A stretch of 64,000 nt of DNA. Origin: Streptomyces celluloflavus (GTDB taxonomy: Bacteria; Actinomycetota; Actinomycetes; Streptomycetales; Streptomycetaceae). Below, piece by piece: positions 16,229 through 24,928 of this stretch (the first letter of the stretch is position 1; each line of letters begins with the position of its first letter). The notes under the pieces were generated by a model, which saw only the letters and a list, made by a program, of their open reading frames with translations, made no database searches and was not told the origin of the DNA. The stretch is taken from positions 86,259 through 150,258 of the forward strand of contig JOEL01000036.1 of assembly GCA_000720995.1 (NCBI GenBank), written 5' to 3'. The position numbers were made by a program, and so were the translations under genes.

Positions 16229-16473
16229 GGTGCAATGCCTCCAGAAGGCATCTACCGGGCACCTCCACGCCTCACCCGGCCGGTGACCGACGCGCGATGC
16301 CGTACCGTGATTCCACCATGATCCATTGCGGTTGTCACAGGCGGGCCCGCCCCCGGCCGGTCCGTCCCGGACGCCGTGTGCGGCGCCGAAGTCCCAGCGG
16401 CGCAACCGCTCCCGGCCCGCGCCCCGATCCGCTTCGGTGCGGGGTGCAGCAGGCACGGAGCGCAACCGGCGGG

Positions 16474-17610
16474 CTACGGCGCGGTCGCCGTCGCCGTGCT
16501 CTCCCGGGCCTCCAGATGCGGCAGTTCGCCCTGTACGGTGCGCAGCGGTCCGCCGTCGAGGACGGCGAGCAGTTCCCGGGCGGCGAGCCGGCCGAAGCCG
16601 GCGGTGTCGCGGACCAGGGCGGTCAGCCGGGGGTGGGTGACCCGGCACAGTGCGGAGTCGTCCCAGGCCACGATCGACAGCCTGCCCGGTACGGGGATAC
16701 CGCGCCCGGCGGCGACCGAGGCGCCGGCCACGGCCATCACGTCGTTGTCGTAGATGATCGCCGTGGGCGGTTCGGCCGCGTCGAGGATGTGGCGGGTGAC
16801 TTCGGCCCCTTCGGCGTCGGAGTAGTCGGTGGTCACCGACCGGACGTGCCGTTCGTCGAGGCCCCGCAGATCCGCCTCGGCGCGCAGCGAGCGGATCCGG
16901 CGTTCGGTGTGGGCGAGCCCCGGCATCCCCGCGACGTGCACGATCCGGCGGTGGCCGAGCCCGTAGAGGTGGTCGAGAACGCAGGCCATGGCCCTGGAGT
17001 CGTCGGCCCAGACGGTGGAGTGCAGCGGCGGTGCGGCCGCCGGGTGTGGGACCGGTCCGGTGCCCGCCGCGTCCTGGCCGGCCGGTGCGGCACCCGGTGC
17101 ACCGAGGCCGGCCGGGCCGCCTACGATGACCGCGGGCAGTCCGAGGGAGGCGAGCAGTTCCGGCCGCGGATCGTCGCTGCGCGGGTCGACGACGAGGACG
17201 CCGTCCACCCGCCGTTCGGCCCACCAGCGCCGGTAGACGGCGCATTCGGTGTCGAGATCCTCCACCACCTGGAAGAGGAGTGCGATGTTGCGCGCCGAGA
17301 GCACTTCCTGGATGCCGGAGACGAGCTGGAGGAAGAAGGACTCCACGCCCAGCGTGCGGGCGGGGCGGGCGAGCACCAGGCCCGCGCAGCCGGCCCGTTC
17401 GCCGGAGAGCGCGCGGGCGGCGCTGTTGGCCTGCCAGCCGAGTTCCTCCGCGACGCGGCGTACCCGTGCGCGGGTGTCCTGCGAGACGCCGGGCCGGTCG
17501 TTGAGCGCGAAGGAGACGGCGCTCTCCGACACCCCGGCGCGGCGGGCGATGTCCTTGATCGTGGGCCGGCGCGCCGGCTTACGGCGGGCGGCCTCACCGG
17601 GCGCTGTCAT
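16474..17610 (-). CDS. LacI-family repressor of the N-glycan utilisation locus
   Basis: A 378-residue repressor. The N-terminal LacI helix-turn-helix is at residues 16-70 (TIKDIARRAGVSESAVSFAL, then hinge NSAARALSGERAG). The periplasmic-binding-protein-like sensor domain includes VDGVLVVDPRSD, HRRIVHVAGMPGLAHTERR and AIIYDNDVMAVAGASVA. An extra Gly/Ala/Pro insert lies at about 182-205. GAGGAG precedes the ATG. It is divergent from the sugar ABC operon at 18150. The operator CTAA-N6-TTAG occurs both in front of this gene (17691) and at the operon promoter (17919), so it should repress both itself and the operon until a glycan fragment binds. Confidence 0.92.
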   Translation of the reverse strand: MTAPGEAARRKPARRPTIKDIARRAGVSESAVSFALNDRPGVSQDTRARVRRVAEELGWQANSAARALSGERAGCAGLVLARPARTLGVESFFLQLVSGIQEVLSARNIALLFQVVEDLDTECAVYRRWWAERRVDGVLVVDPRSDDPRPELLASLGLPAVIVGGPAGLGAPGAAPAGQDAAGTGPVPHPAAAPPLHSTVWADDSRAMACVLDHLYGLGHRRIVHVAGMPGLAHTERRIRSLRAEADLRGLDERHVRSVTTDYSDAEGAEVTRHILDAAEPPTAIIYDNDVMAVAGASVAAGRGIPVPGRLSIVAWDDSALCRVTHPRLTALVRDTAGFGRLAARELLAVLDGGPLRTVQGELPHLEARESTATATAP

Positions 17611-17690
17611 GGCGGGCTCCTCGTGCGGTGGGTCGGACGCGTCTCGTGCGGGGGATACGGAGGTGCGCGGGACAGCTCCGGAACCGCGAC

Positions 17691-17704
17691 CTAAACCGCA
17701 TTAG
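17691..17704. promoter_or_regulatory. LacI operator 1 (CTAA-N6-TTAG)
   Basis: CTAAACCGCATTAG, an inverted repeat with the LacI-family CG-containing centre, sits 80 bp upstream of the lacI-type start. It shares CTAA, CGCA and TTAG with the site at 17919. Confidence 0.7.
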
Positions 17705-17909
17705 TGCGCCCCAGTGTGATCAGCGTCTCGGGGCATGTCAAACGATGTGTCAGCATTCCGTGGATCCGGGTCGTCGAAAGATCGCGCATACACGGCATAC
17801 CGGGGACGAAGCCGCAGGTCACCTGCCCGGCGACCGGCCGGAAGCCGACAGGTGACCAGCCGGTGACCAATCCGTTACCGATCTCCCGGCAATCGCTCGC
17901 AGTCGGCTA

Positions 17910-17936
17910 TTGACACCTACTAAAACGCATTAGTAC
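17910..17936 (+). promoter_or_regulatory. promoter of the N-glycan ABC operon with LacI operator 2
   Basis: TTGACA (17910-17915) is a perfect -35 box. The inverted repeat ACTAA-AACGCA-TTAGT (17919-17934) fills the spacer and reaches a -10-like TAGTAC (17931-17936, spacing 15). A repressor here would block polymerase directly. Confidence 0.7.
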
Positions 17937-18149
17937 CGTCTGCCGCATCACCCCCCGAGGGCCCGCAGGAAAGGGGCCGTCCCGGTCGGTGACGGGACAT
18001 GCGCGTCTCATGTTTTCGCCTGTCCCAGCAGGATTCTGACGCAACGCCGGATCGATCCGGAAGACGTCACGCAGGCATCGGTCGCATCGTCGACGGCTGC
18101 CGCAAAACAATTAGACATGGTTCTGGTCCGAGCAAAGGAGCCCGCCAGC

Positions 18150-19451
18150 ATGCGTATATCCCGTCGAGCAGCTGCCGCCACAGCGGTCCTGGTCACATCG
18201 GCACTCGCCCTCACCGCGTGCGGGGCATCGGGCAGCTCGGGCGGCTCCGACGCCTCGGGCGAGGTGACGGGCAAGGTCGAGGGCCAGGTGACGTTCCAGA
18301 CCTGGAACCTCAAGGCCAATTTCAAGGATTATTTCGAAGGCGTCATCGCGGACTTCGAGAAGAAGTATCCGGGCGCCAAGGTGAAGTGGATCGACCAGCC
18401 TGCCGAGGGCTACCCGCAGAAGCTGAGCGCCGATGCCGCCGGCGGTACGCTCCCCGACGTCGTCAATGTGTCGCCGGACCTCGCCTACCCGCTGGCCAAG
18501 GCCGGGCTCGCACTCGATCTGGAAAAGGCCGCCGGTAAATACCGCGGCGAGTATCTCGACGGGGCCTGGAAGAGCCAGCAGATGCCGGGCATGAAGGGCG
18601 TCTACGCCTTCCCCTGGTACCTGAACACCGGCCCGATGTTCTACAACAAGGATCTGTTCAAGCAGGCCGGCCTCGACCCGGAGAAGCCGCCGAAGACGTA
18701 CGACCAGCTCTTCGAGAACGCCATCTCGATGGCGGAGAAGAGCGACCGCAAGATCGCGATGCTCGCGAGCACCCCGTCGATCGAGGACTTCGGGCGCTAC
18801 GGCGTGCGGCTGATGAACGACCAGGGCACGGAGTTCACCTTCAACGAGCTCAAGGGCGTCGAGCTGCTCCAGCACTTCAAGGACCTGTACGAGGCCGGGG
18901 CGCTGGACTCCCAGGCGCTCACCGCGCAGGCCGAGTCCGCCGGGCGCAAGTTCCAGCAGCAGTCCGTGGCCATGAACCCGGGCAGCGCGCTCGACCTGGA
19001 CAAGTTCAAGAAGGAGGCTCCGAGCCTCTACAAGAACGTCGGCATCACGGACAACGTCAACAACACCGGCAAGGCCAACATGTATGTGCAGGGCCTGATG
19101 GTGAACGCGCAGAGCAAGGTCAAGCCGGCGGCCGTCGCGTTCGCGCACTTCGTCACCGACAAGGACAACCAGATGTCCTTCGCCAAGAAGGTCACGATCT
19201 TCCCGAGCACCAAGGGCTCGCTGGACGACCCGTACTTCACCAAGGAGGACGGCACCGACGCGACCCGTGTCCGGGTGGCCTCGGCCAAGTCCCTCAAGAA
19301 CGCGGTGAACTACACGCCGGTGCTGCTCAGTGACCAGATGAAGACCGTGCTGCGCAACGCCGTTGCCAAGGCCGTACAGGGCAAGCAGTCCCCCAAGGAC
19401 GCTCTGGACGGCGCCGTCGCCGAGTGTAACCGCCTGCTCAAGACAAACTGA
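18150..19451 (+). CDS. ABC transporter solute-binding lipoprotein (N-glycan fragment)
   Basis: A family-1 extracellular sugar-binding protein (433 aa) anchored outside the membrane. The signal peptide RISRRAAAATAVLVTSALAL ends in the lipobox ALTAC, with the Cys near residue 24. The mature protein has typical blocks VTFQTWNLKANFKDYF, GGTLPDVVNVSPDLAY, YAFPWYLNTGPMFYNKDLF and FAHFVTDKDNQMSF. The start is ATG 18150, with AAAGGAG 9 bases upstream; an upstream in-frame ATG (18117) has none. By position it delivers mannose-containing N-glycan pieces, as known for actinobacterial loci with the same enzymes. First gene of an operon. Confidence 0.93.
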   Translation: MRISRRAAAATAVLVTSALALTACGASGSSGGSDASGEVTGKVEGQVTFQTWNLKANFKDYFEGVIADFEKKYPGAKVKWIDQPAEGYPQKLSADAAGGTLPDVVNVSPDLAYPLAKAGLALDLEKAAGKYRGEYLDGAWKSQQMPGMKGVYAFPWYLNTGPMFYNKDLFKQAGLDPEKPPKTYDQLFENAISMAEKSDRKIAMLASTPSIEDFGRYGVRLMNDQGTEFTFNELKGVELLQHFKDLYEAGALDSQALTAQAESAGRKFQQQSVAMNPGSALDLDKFKKEAPSLYKNVGITDNVNNTGKANMYVQGLMVNAQSKVKPAAVAFAHFVTDKDNQMSFAKKVTIFPSTKGSLDDPYFTKEDGTDATRVRVASAKSLKNAVNYTPVLLSDQMKTVLRNAVAKAVQGKQSPKDALDGAVAECNRLLKTN

Positions 19452-19461
19452 GGCACACACC

Positions 19462-20427
19462 GTGAAGACCGATACGACGCCGCGGGGCAAGCCCGCCGCG
19501 GTCTCCGGCCCGGCAGGCACCCCGCCGCCGGGCACGGCGAAGCAACGGATCCGCGGGATCCGTACGCATCTGCCGTCAAGTCCCTGGCTGTTCCTGGCCC
19601 CCGGACTGCTGATTGTGGCTGGTTTCAGCCTGTATCCGTTCCTGAGCACCGTGGTGAGTTCCTTCACCAACGACCGCACCCTCACCAAGGGGGAGTTCGT
19701 CGGCGGCGCCAACTACCAGGAACTGATCCATGACGCGATGTTCTGGACGGGACTGCGTAACAGCCTGCTGTACGTCGTGGGGGCCGTACCGCTGCTGGTG
19801 ATCCTGCCGCTGCTGCTGGCCATGCTCGTCCAGCGGCACATCCCCGGGATCACCTTCTTCCGGTCCGCGTTCTACACCCCCGTCGTCGCATCGGTCGTCG
19901 TGGTGGGGCTGATCTGGGTCTGGCTGCTGGACGACCGCGGGCTGATCAACGCGGTGCTGGAAACGGTCGGCTTCGGCAAGGTCGGCTTCCTCAGCGATCC
20001 CTGGCTGCTGCTGCTCAGCTCGATAGGAGTCACGGTCTGGAAGGGCCTCGGCTACTACATGATCATTTACCTGGCGGCGCTCGCCAACGTCCCCAGGGAA
20101 CTGCACGAGGCGTGCGCGGTGGACGGTGCGGGAGCGTTCCGGCGCTTCATGACCGTCACCGTGCCCGCGGTGCGCTCCACGATGGTGCTGGTGGCCGCGC
20201 TCTCGTCGGTCGGTGCCTTCAAGGTGTTCTCCGAGGTCTATCTGATGGCGGGGCCGTCCGGCGGCCCCGCCGGCGAGGACACCACCCTGGTGATGCTCGT
20301 CCAGCAGGTCGGCACGGGCCTCAGCGGCCGGGTCGGCTACGCCTCGGCGCTGTCCGTGGTGGTCTTCATCATCACGCTCGGCCTGATGCTTCTGGTGATG
20401 CGTGCCAACCGCAAGGAGGACGCATGA
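19462..20427 (+). CDS. ABC sugar transporter permease 1 (MalF-type)
   Basis: An inner-membrane permease of 321 residues with six predicted helices, from SPWLFLAPGLLIVAGFSLYP to VVVFIITLGLMLLVM. The cytoplasmic EAA loop that contacts the ATPase reads ELHEACAVDGAGAFRRFMTV. The GTG start at 19462 lies 10 bp after the previous stop, with GAGG at the junction. Its end overlaps the next start by 4 bases (ATGA). No ATPase gene is in the operon, so it presumably uses a shared MsiK-type ATPase, as is usual for Streptomyces sugar importers. Confidence 0.94.
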   Translation: MKTDTTPRGKPAAVSGPAGTPPPGTAKQRIRGIRTHLPSSPWLFLAPGLLIVAGFSLYPFLSTVVSSFTNDRTLTKGEFVGGANYQELIHDAMFWTGLRNSLLYVVGAVPLLVILPLLLAMLVQRHIPGITFFRSAFYTPVVASVVVVGLIWVWLLDDRGLINAVLETVGFGKVGFLSDPWLLLLSSIGVTVWKGLGYYMIIYLAALANVPRELHEACAVDGAGAFRRFMTVTVPAVRSTMVLVAALSSVGAFKVFSEVYLMAGPSGGPAGEDTTLVMLVQQVGTGLSGRVGYASALSVVVFIITLGLMLLVMRANRKEDA

Positions 20428-21374
20428 GTGTCACGACCGAGCAGGAGCCGCGGACCGCGCCGCAGGGCGGTCGCGGACGCGGACCGGCGCACGGGACGCG
20501 GCGCAAGGGCAAGAAGCAGCGCGGGGACCGTGAGCAAGATCAGGGCCGCCGGATGCCGACGTGGCAGCTGGTGCTGCGCTACGTCCTGCTGCTCGCCGTG
20601 CTGGCGCTGACCGTCGGGCCCTTCCTGTGGCAGCTGTCCACCTCGCTCAAGGGTCCCGGCGAGGACATCTACAGCTATCCGCCGAGCCTGATCCCGCACG
20701 ACCCCACCCTGAAGAGCTACGGCGAGGTCGCGAAGATCATCCCGGTCTGGGACTTCGCACTGAATTCCCTCAAGGTCGCCACCGCGAACGTGCTCACCAA
20801 CTGCGTGGGCGCGGCGCTGGCGGGCTACGCCCTGGCCCGGATGCGCTTCCGGGGCCGCAAGACCGCGATGGTCGTCTTCATGATGGCGATGCTGGTGCCG
20901 GTCGAGAGCATCATGATCGCCCAGTTCGTGACGATGCGGGACATCCAGCTCAACAACACCCTCATCGGCGTGCTGCTGCCCGGCTGTATCGGGGCGATGA
21001 ACGTCCTGCTGATGCGCAACGCGTTCGCGGGGCTGCCGTACGAGGTCGAGGAAGCCGCGTTCGTCGACGGTGCCAACGCCTGGCAGCGCTTCACCCGGAT
21101 CGCGCTGCCGTCGGTCAAGGGCACCCTCGCGGTCGTCGCGATCTTCTCCTTCATGGGGGCCTGGGACGACTTCCTGTGGCCGCTGATCGTGCTGAGCGAC
21201 CAGTCGAACTTCACCCTGACCATCGGGCTGAACTTCCTGCACGGCACGTTCGCGGACAACCAGCGGCTGGTCGCGGCCGGCACCATCATCGCGGTGCTCC
21301 CGCTGATCGTGATGTTCGCCTGCCTCCAGCGCTACTTCTTCCGCGGCGTCGGCGAAGGAGCCGTCAAGGGCTGA
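20424..21374 (+). CDS. ABC sugar transporter permease 2 (MalG-type)
   Basis: The second permease, 316 residues. A long, very basic cytoplasmic N-terminus (about 45 residues with KGKKQRGDREQDQGRR) is followed by six helices starting LVLRYVLLLAVLALTVGPFL. The EAA motif is EVEEAAFVDGANAWQRFTRIALP. AAGGAGG precedes the ATG, which overlaps the permease 1 stop. It pairs with permease 1 to import the glycan bound by the lipoprotein. Confidence 0.94.
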   Translation: MSVTTEQEPRTAPQGGRGRGPAHGTRRKGKKQRGDREQDQGRRMPTWQLVLRYVLLLAVLALTVGPFLWQLSTSLKGPGEDIYSYPPSLIPHDPTLKSYGEVAKIIPVWDFALNSLKVATANVLTNCVGAALAGYALARMRFRGRKTAMVVFMMAMLVPVESIMIAQFVTMRDIQLNNTLIGVLLPGCIGAMNVLLMRNAFAGLPYEVEEAAFVDGANAWQRFTRIALPSVKGTLAVVAIFSFMGAWDDFLWPLIVLSDQSNFTLTIGLNFLHGTFADNQRLVAAGTIIAVLPLIVMFACLQRYFFRGVGEGAVKG

Positions 21375-21474
21375 CCGGTGTGCCCCGTACCACCGGGGCA
21401 CACCTCCGTCCGTTCACCACCTCACCACCCCGCGGCGCCCGCACCGCACCACCCCCGTATTCACAGGAATCTCT

Positions 21475-22743
21475 ATGCCCGTGCAGGACACCGCCCACCG
21501 CCCGCTGCGCTTCGGCGCCAACTACACGCCCACCCAGGGGTGGTTCCACCACTGGCTGGACTTCGACCTGGACGCCGTACGCGCCGACCTCGACTCCATC
21601 GCCGCACTCGGTCTGGACCACATCCGGGTCTTCCCGCTCTGGCCGGTCTTCCAGCCCAACCGCACCCTGATCAGGCCGCGCGCCGTGGAGCAGCTGGTGC
21701 AGCTGGCGGACGCCGCCGCCGAGCGCGGACTCGACGTCAACGTCGACGGGCTCCAGGGCCATCTGTCGAGCTTCGACTTCCTGCCCGCCTGGACGCAGAC
21801 CTGGCACCGCCGCAACATCTTCAGCGACCCCGAGGTGCTCTCCGGCCAGGAGGAGTACCTGCGGACGCTGGCCGCCGCGCTGGCCGACCGGCCCAACTTC
21901 CTGGGGATGACGCTCGGCAACGAGATCAACCAGTTCTCGGGCGATCCGCACCCGGACCCCGACCGCATCACCCACGACCAGGCCACGGCCTGGCTGGAGC
22001 GGATGCTGGCCGCCTGTGAGCAGGGCGCGCCCGGCCGGATGCATCTGCACGCCGAGTACGACGCCGCCTGGTACCTCGACGGCCACCCCTTCACGCCCGC
22101 CCAGGCCGCCCGGCAGGGCGCCGTGACGGCCGTGCACTCATGGGTGTTCAACGGCACCGCGCAGCGGCACGGCACGGACGCGGTCGCCACCGAGCACCAC
22201 GCCGCATATCTGATCGAGCTGTCCAAGGCATGGGCCGTGGACCCGCACCGCCCGGTGTGGCTCCAGGAGGTCGGCGCGCCGGCCCCGCACATCCCCGCGG
22301 ACCGGGCGGCGCACTTCACCGAGGCGACCGTCGTCAACGCGCTGGACTGCCCGGACGTCTGGGGCGTCACCTGGTGGTGCTCGCACGACGTGTCCCGGTC
22401 GCTGGCGGACTTCCCCGAGCTGGAGTACAGCCTGGGCCTGCTCACCAATGACCGGGAGGTCAAGCCGGCCGGCCGGGCGATAGCCGCGCTGGTCGAGGAG
22501 TGGCGGGGCCGCACTCCCCAGCCGCAGGTGCGCAGCACCGCGCTGGTGGTCGACGCCGGGGGTGTCGAGGCCGCGGCGCACCGTTCGGTGTGCGCGCCCG
22601 GCGGTGCCGTCTTCGAAGCCTGGGCGAAGCTCACCGCCCAGGGCGCTCGGCCGGCCCTCGTACTGGCCGAGCTCGCCTCCGATGCCGCACATTTGACGGC
22701 ACGTGGCATCACCGAGGTCTGCACGCCCGACGAGGTCGGCTGA
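21475..22743 (+). CDS. GH5-type glycoside hydrolase, probable core beta-mannosidase
   Basis: A cytoplasmic (no signal peptide) TIM-barrel glycosidase of 422 residues. The acid/base Glu is in FLGMTLGNEINQFSG and the nucleophile Glu in PVWLQEVGAPAPH, the strand-4 and strand-7 positions of clan GH-A family 5. Other blocks are DHIRVFPLWPVFQP and WGVTWWCSHDV. In the actinobacterial N-glycan pathway, a GH5_18 enzyme removes the beta-1,4-linked mannose from Man-GlcNAc after the alpha-mannoses are gone; gene context fits that role, but subfamily assignment needs a search. It follows the permeases by 100 bp. Confidence 0.85.
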   Translation: MPVQDTAHRPLRFGANYTPTQGWFHHWLDFDLDAVRADLDSIAALGLDHIRVFPLWPVFQPNRTLIRPRAVEQLVQLADAAAERGLDVNVDGLQGHLSSFDFLPAWTQTWHRRNIFSDPEVLSGQEEYLRTLAAALADRPNFLGMTLGNEINQFSGDPHPDPDRITHDQATAWLERMLAACEQGAPGRMHLHAEYDAAWYLDGHPFTPAQAARQGAVTAVHSWVFNGTAQRHGTDAVATEHHAAYLIELSKAWAVDPHRPVWLQEVGAPAPHIPADRAAHFTEATVVNALDCPDVWGVTWWCSHDVSRSLADFPELEYSLGLLTNDREVKPAGRAIAALVEEWRGRTPQPQVRSTALVVDAGGVEAAAHRSVCAPGGAVFEAWAKLTAQGARPALVLAELASDAAHLTARGITEVCTPDEVG

Positions 22744-22768
22744 CCGCCGACCGCCACCGGAGGAGCAC

Positions 22769-24865
22769 ATGATGCACCAGCAGCCGTTCCCGCTGTCCCG
22801 CCGCCGTGTGGTGCTGGCCGGGGCGGGTGCCGCGGCCGCCCTGCTCGGGCCGTCCCTCGGGGGCGGCACGGCGCGGGCCGCGGGCCGGTCCGGGGCCCGC
22901 GCGGCGGACTCCTTGCAGCCGTACGCGTCGTACTGGTTCCCCGACTCGCTGCCGTCCGGTACGCCCGGGGCCGGTATCACCTGGCGGAGCCTGGCCGCGT
23001 GGACGCCCGAGGGCGACCGTGACCTGGCGTTCAACACGGCGACGGTGCCGCTCGCGGAGCGGTTCACACCGGTCGCGGCGAACACCACGGCGCGGTCGGG
23101 GCAGGCCCGGATCAGCGCCCTGGCCGCGTTCGACCACACCGCGGGCAACCCGTCGCAGGGCTCGGCCACCGCCGACTACTACGCCCCGACCCACTGGGCG
23201 TACATCGACGAGCTGATCTTCTGGGGCGGCTCGTCCGGCGAGGGTCTGGTGCTGGCGCCGAACGCCCCGGTGGTGGATGCCGCGCACCGCAACGGCGTCC
23301 CCGTACTGGGCACCGTCTTCCTGCCGCCGGTCGCCTTCGGCGGCAACTTGCGCTGGACCCGCGACCTGGTGCGCAAGGACGCCGCGGGGCGTTTCCCGCT
23401 CGCCGCGAAGCTGGTGGAGGTCGCGACCGCCTACGGTTTCGACGGCTGGTTCATCAACGCCGAGACCGACGGCGGGGACGCCGCGCTGGCCGCGGACATG
23501 CAGGCGTTCCTGCGGGCGCTGCGGGCCGCGGGCGCCGGTCACGGGCTCCGTATCATCTGGTACGACGCGATGAACACGACCGGCCAGGTCGGCTGGCAGG
23601 GCGCGCTCAACGCGCGCAATCAGCCGTTCTTCCAGGACGGCTCCGGGCCGGTCGCCGACTCGATGTTCGTGGACTTCCGCTGGAGTGCGCAGCGGCTGGC
23701 CGACTCCGGAAAGCTGGCGGACCAGCTGGGCCGCAGCCGCTACGAGTTGTGGGCCGGCGTCGATGTCGAGTCGCGGGGCTGGGACAGCGCCGCCGACTGG
23801 GACGCGATCATCCCCACCGGGCGCGATCATGTCGTCTCGTACGGTTTCTACCGTCCCGAGTGGACCCTCACCCATCTCCCGGCGGGCCGCACCCCGGGCC
23901 AGTTCCACGCCGCGGACGACCGTTTCTGGTCCGGTGAGGGGCTCGACCCGACCCGGCCGGCCGGTACCGGCGGCGGCTGGCGGGCGCCCGCGGTCACGGT
24001 CGCGGACCGTTCGACGGTCACCGCGCTGCCGTTCGCCACCACCTTCAACACCGGCCACGGTCTGCGCTGGTACGAGGACGGCGCGGCCACCTCCGACGCA
24101 CCGTGGAACCATCTCGGCCTCCAGGACCGGCTGCCGCCGCGACGCTGGTCGGTGCGGACCACCGGCCGGCGGCCCGCGGTCTCCCTGGACTTCGCCGACG
24201 CCTGGCGCGGCGGCAGCAGTCTGCTGGTGGGCGGCGCCCTCGACGCCCCGGCCACCGTGGAGCTCTTCCCCACCCGGCTGCCGGTCGGCGCCGGGACGGT
24301 CGTCGAGTTCGCGCACCGCGCCGACGCGGCCTCGGGTCCGGTCACCGTCGAGGTGGCCGTCGCCCTGCACGAGCCGTCGGCGCCGGGCGAGCCCGCCCCG
24401 TACACGTATCTGCCCGCCGGGACCGTGGAACCGGGCAGCGGCTGGCGCACCGCCACCGTGCGGCTCGGCTCCCTGGGCGGCGGCACCCTGCACGCCCTGG
24501 GCGTGCGGCTGACCGGCCGCGGCGGCGCCCCGGTGGCCTGGCGGCTCGGTTCGCTGGCGGTCCGCGAGCCCGCCGGCCGCCCGGCCGCGCCCGGCGGGCT
24601 GACCGTCACCGACGCCGCCACCGCGGACGGTACGACGTCGGTGCGGCTGGCCTGGCGGCGTGCCGCCGGTCCGGTCCGCCACTACGAGCTGCACCGGGTG
24701 CTCCCGGACGGCGGCCGCCGCTTCCTGGGCGGCACCTGCGGTGCGGCCTTCCACGTCCCCGGCCTGAGCCGCGAACGGGGCGAGCCGGCCCTCGTGCTGG
24801 AGGTCCGGGCCGTGGACGAACTGTTCGCCGTATCGGAACCGTCCTCGGTCCGGCACCCGTGGTAG
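22769..24865 (+). CDS. secreted GH85 endo-beta-N-acetylglucosaminidase
   Basis: An ENGase that cuts the chitobiose core of N-linked glycans, releasing the glycan from secreted or host glycoproteins. It has 698 residues. The N-terminus is a twin-arginine signal (SRRRVVLAGAGAAAALLGPS). The GH85 barrel contains PYASYWFPDSLP, VPVLGTVFLPPVAFGG and the catalytic FDGWFINAETDGG (Asn assists the substrate acetamido group, Glu is acid/base), with RIIWYDAMNTTGQVGWQ and DSMFVDFRW. A C-terminal half of beta-sandwich domains, ending in a fibronectin-III-like VRLAWRRAAGPVRHYEL region, probably binds carbohydrate. GGAGGAG precedes the tandem ATGs. It supplies the importer encoded upstream. Confidence 0.92.
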   Translation: MMHQQPFPLSRRRVVLAGAGAAAALLGPSLGGGTARAAGRSGARAADSLQPYASYWFPDSLPSGTPGAGITWRSLAAWTPEGDRDLAFNTATVPLAERFTPVAANTTARSGQARISALAAFDHTAGNPSQGSATADYYAPTHWAYIDELIFWGGSSGEGLVLAPNAPVVDAAHRNGVPVLGTVFLPPVAFGGNLRWTRDLVRKDAAGRFPLAAKLVEVATAYGFDGWFINAETDGGDAALAADMQAFLRALRAAGAGHGLRIIWYDAMNTTGQVGWQGALNARNQPFFQDGSGPVADSMFVDFRWSAQRLADSGKLADQLGRSRYELWAGVDVESRGWDSAADWDAIIPTGRDHVVSYGFYRPEWTLTHLPAGRTPGQFHAADDRFWSGEGLDPTRPAGTGGGWRAPAVTVADRSTVTALPFATTFNTGHGLRWYEDGAATSDAPWNHLGLQDRLPPRRWSVRTTGRRPAVSLDFADAWRGGSSLLVGGALDAPATVELFPTRLPVGAGTVVEFAHRADAASGPVTVEVAVALHEPSAPGEPAPYTYLPAGTVEPGSGWRTATVRLGSLGGGTLHALGVRLTGRGGAPVAWRLGSLAVREPAGRPAAPGGLTVTDAATADGTTSVRLAWRRAAGPVRHYELHRVLPDGGRRFLGGTCGAAFHVPGLSRERGEPALVLEVRAVDELFAVSEPSSVRHPW

Positions 24866-24928
24866 CCCCGCGCCGCCACCCCTGTCTTTCTCTCCCCACC
24901 CTCCCCCGACGCAATGGAGCCACCCCCC

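Larger units (their letters stand above)
17611..18149. other. 539-bp divergent control region between lacI and the ABC operon
   Basis: No gene. Contains both operators, the operon promoter (17910-17936) and about 215 bp of leader before the solute-binding protein gene; the leader shows no clear fold by eye. Confidence 0.6.
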
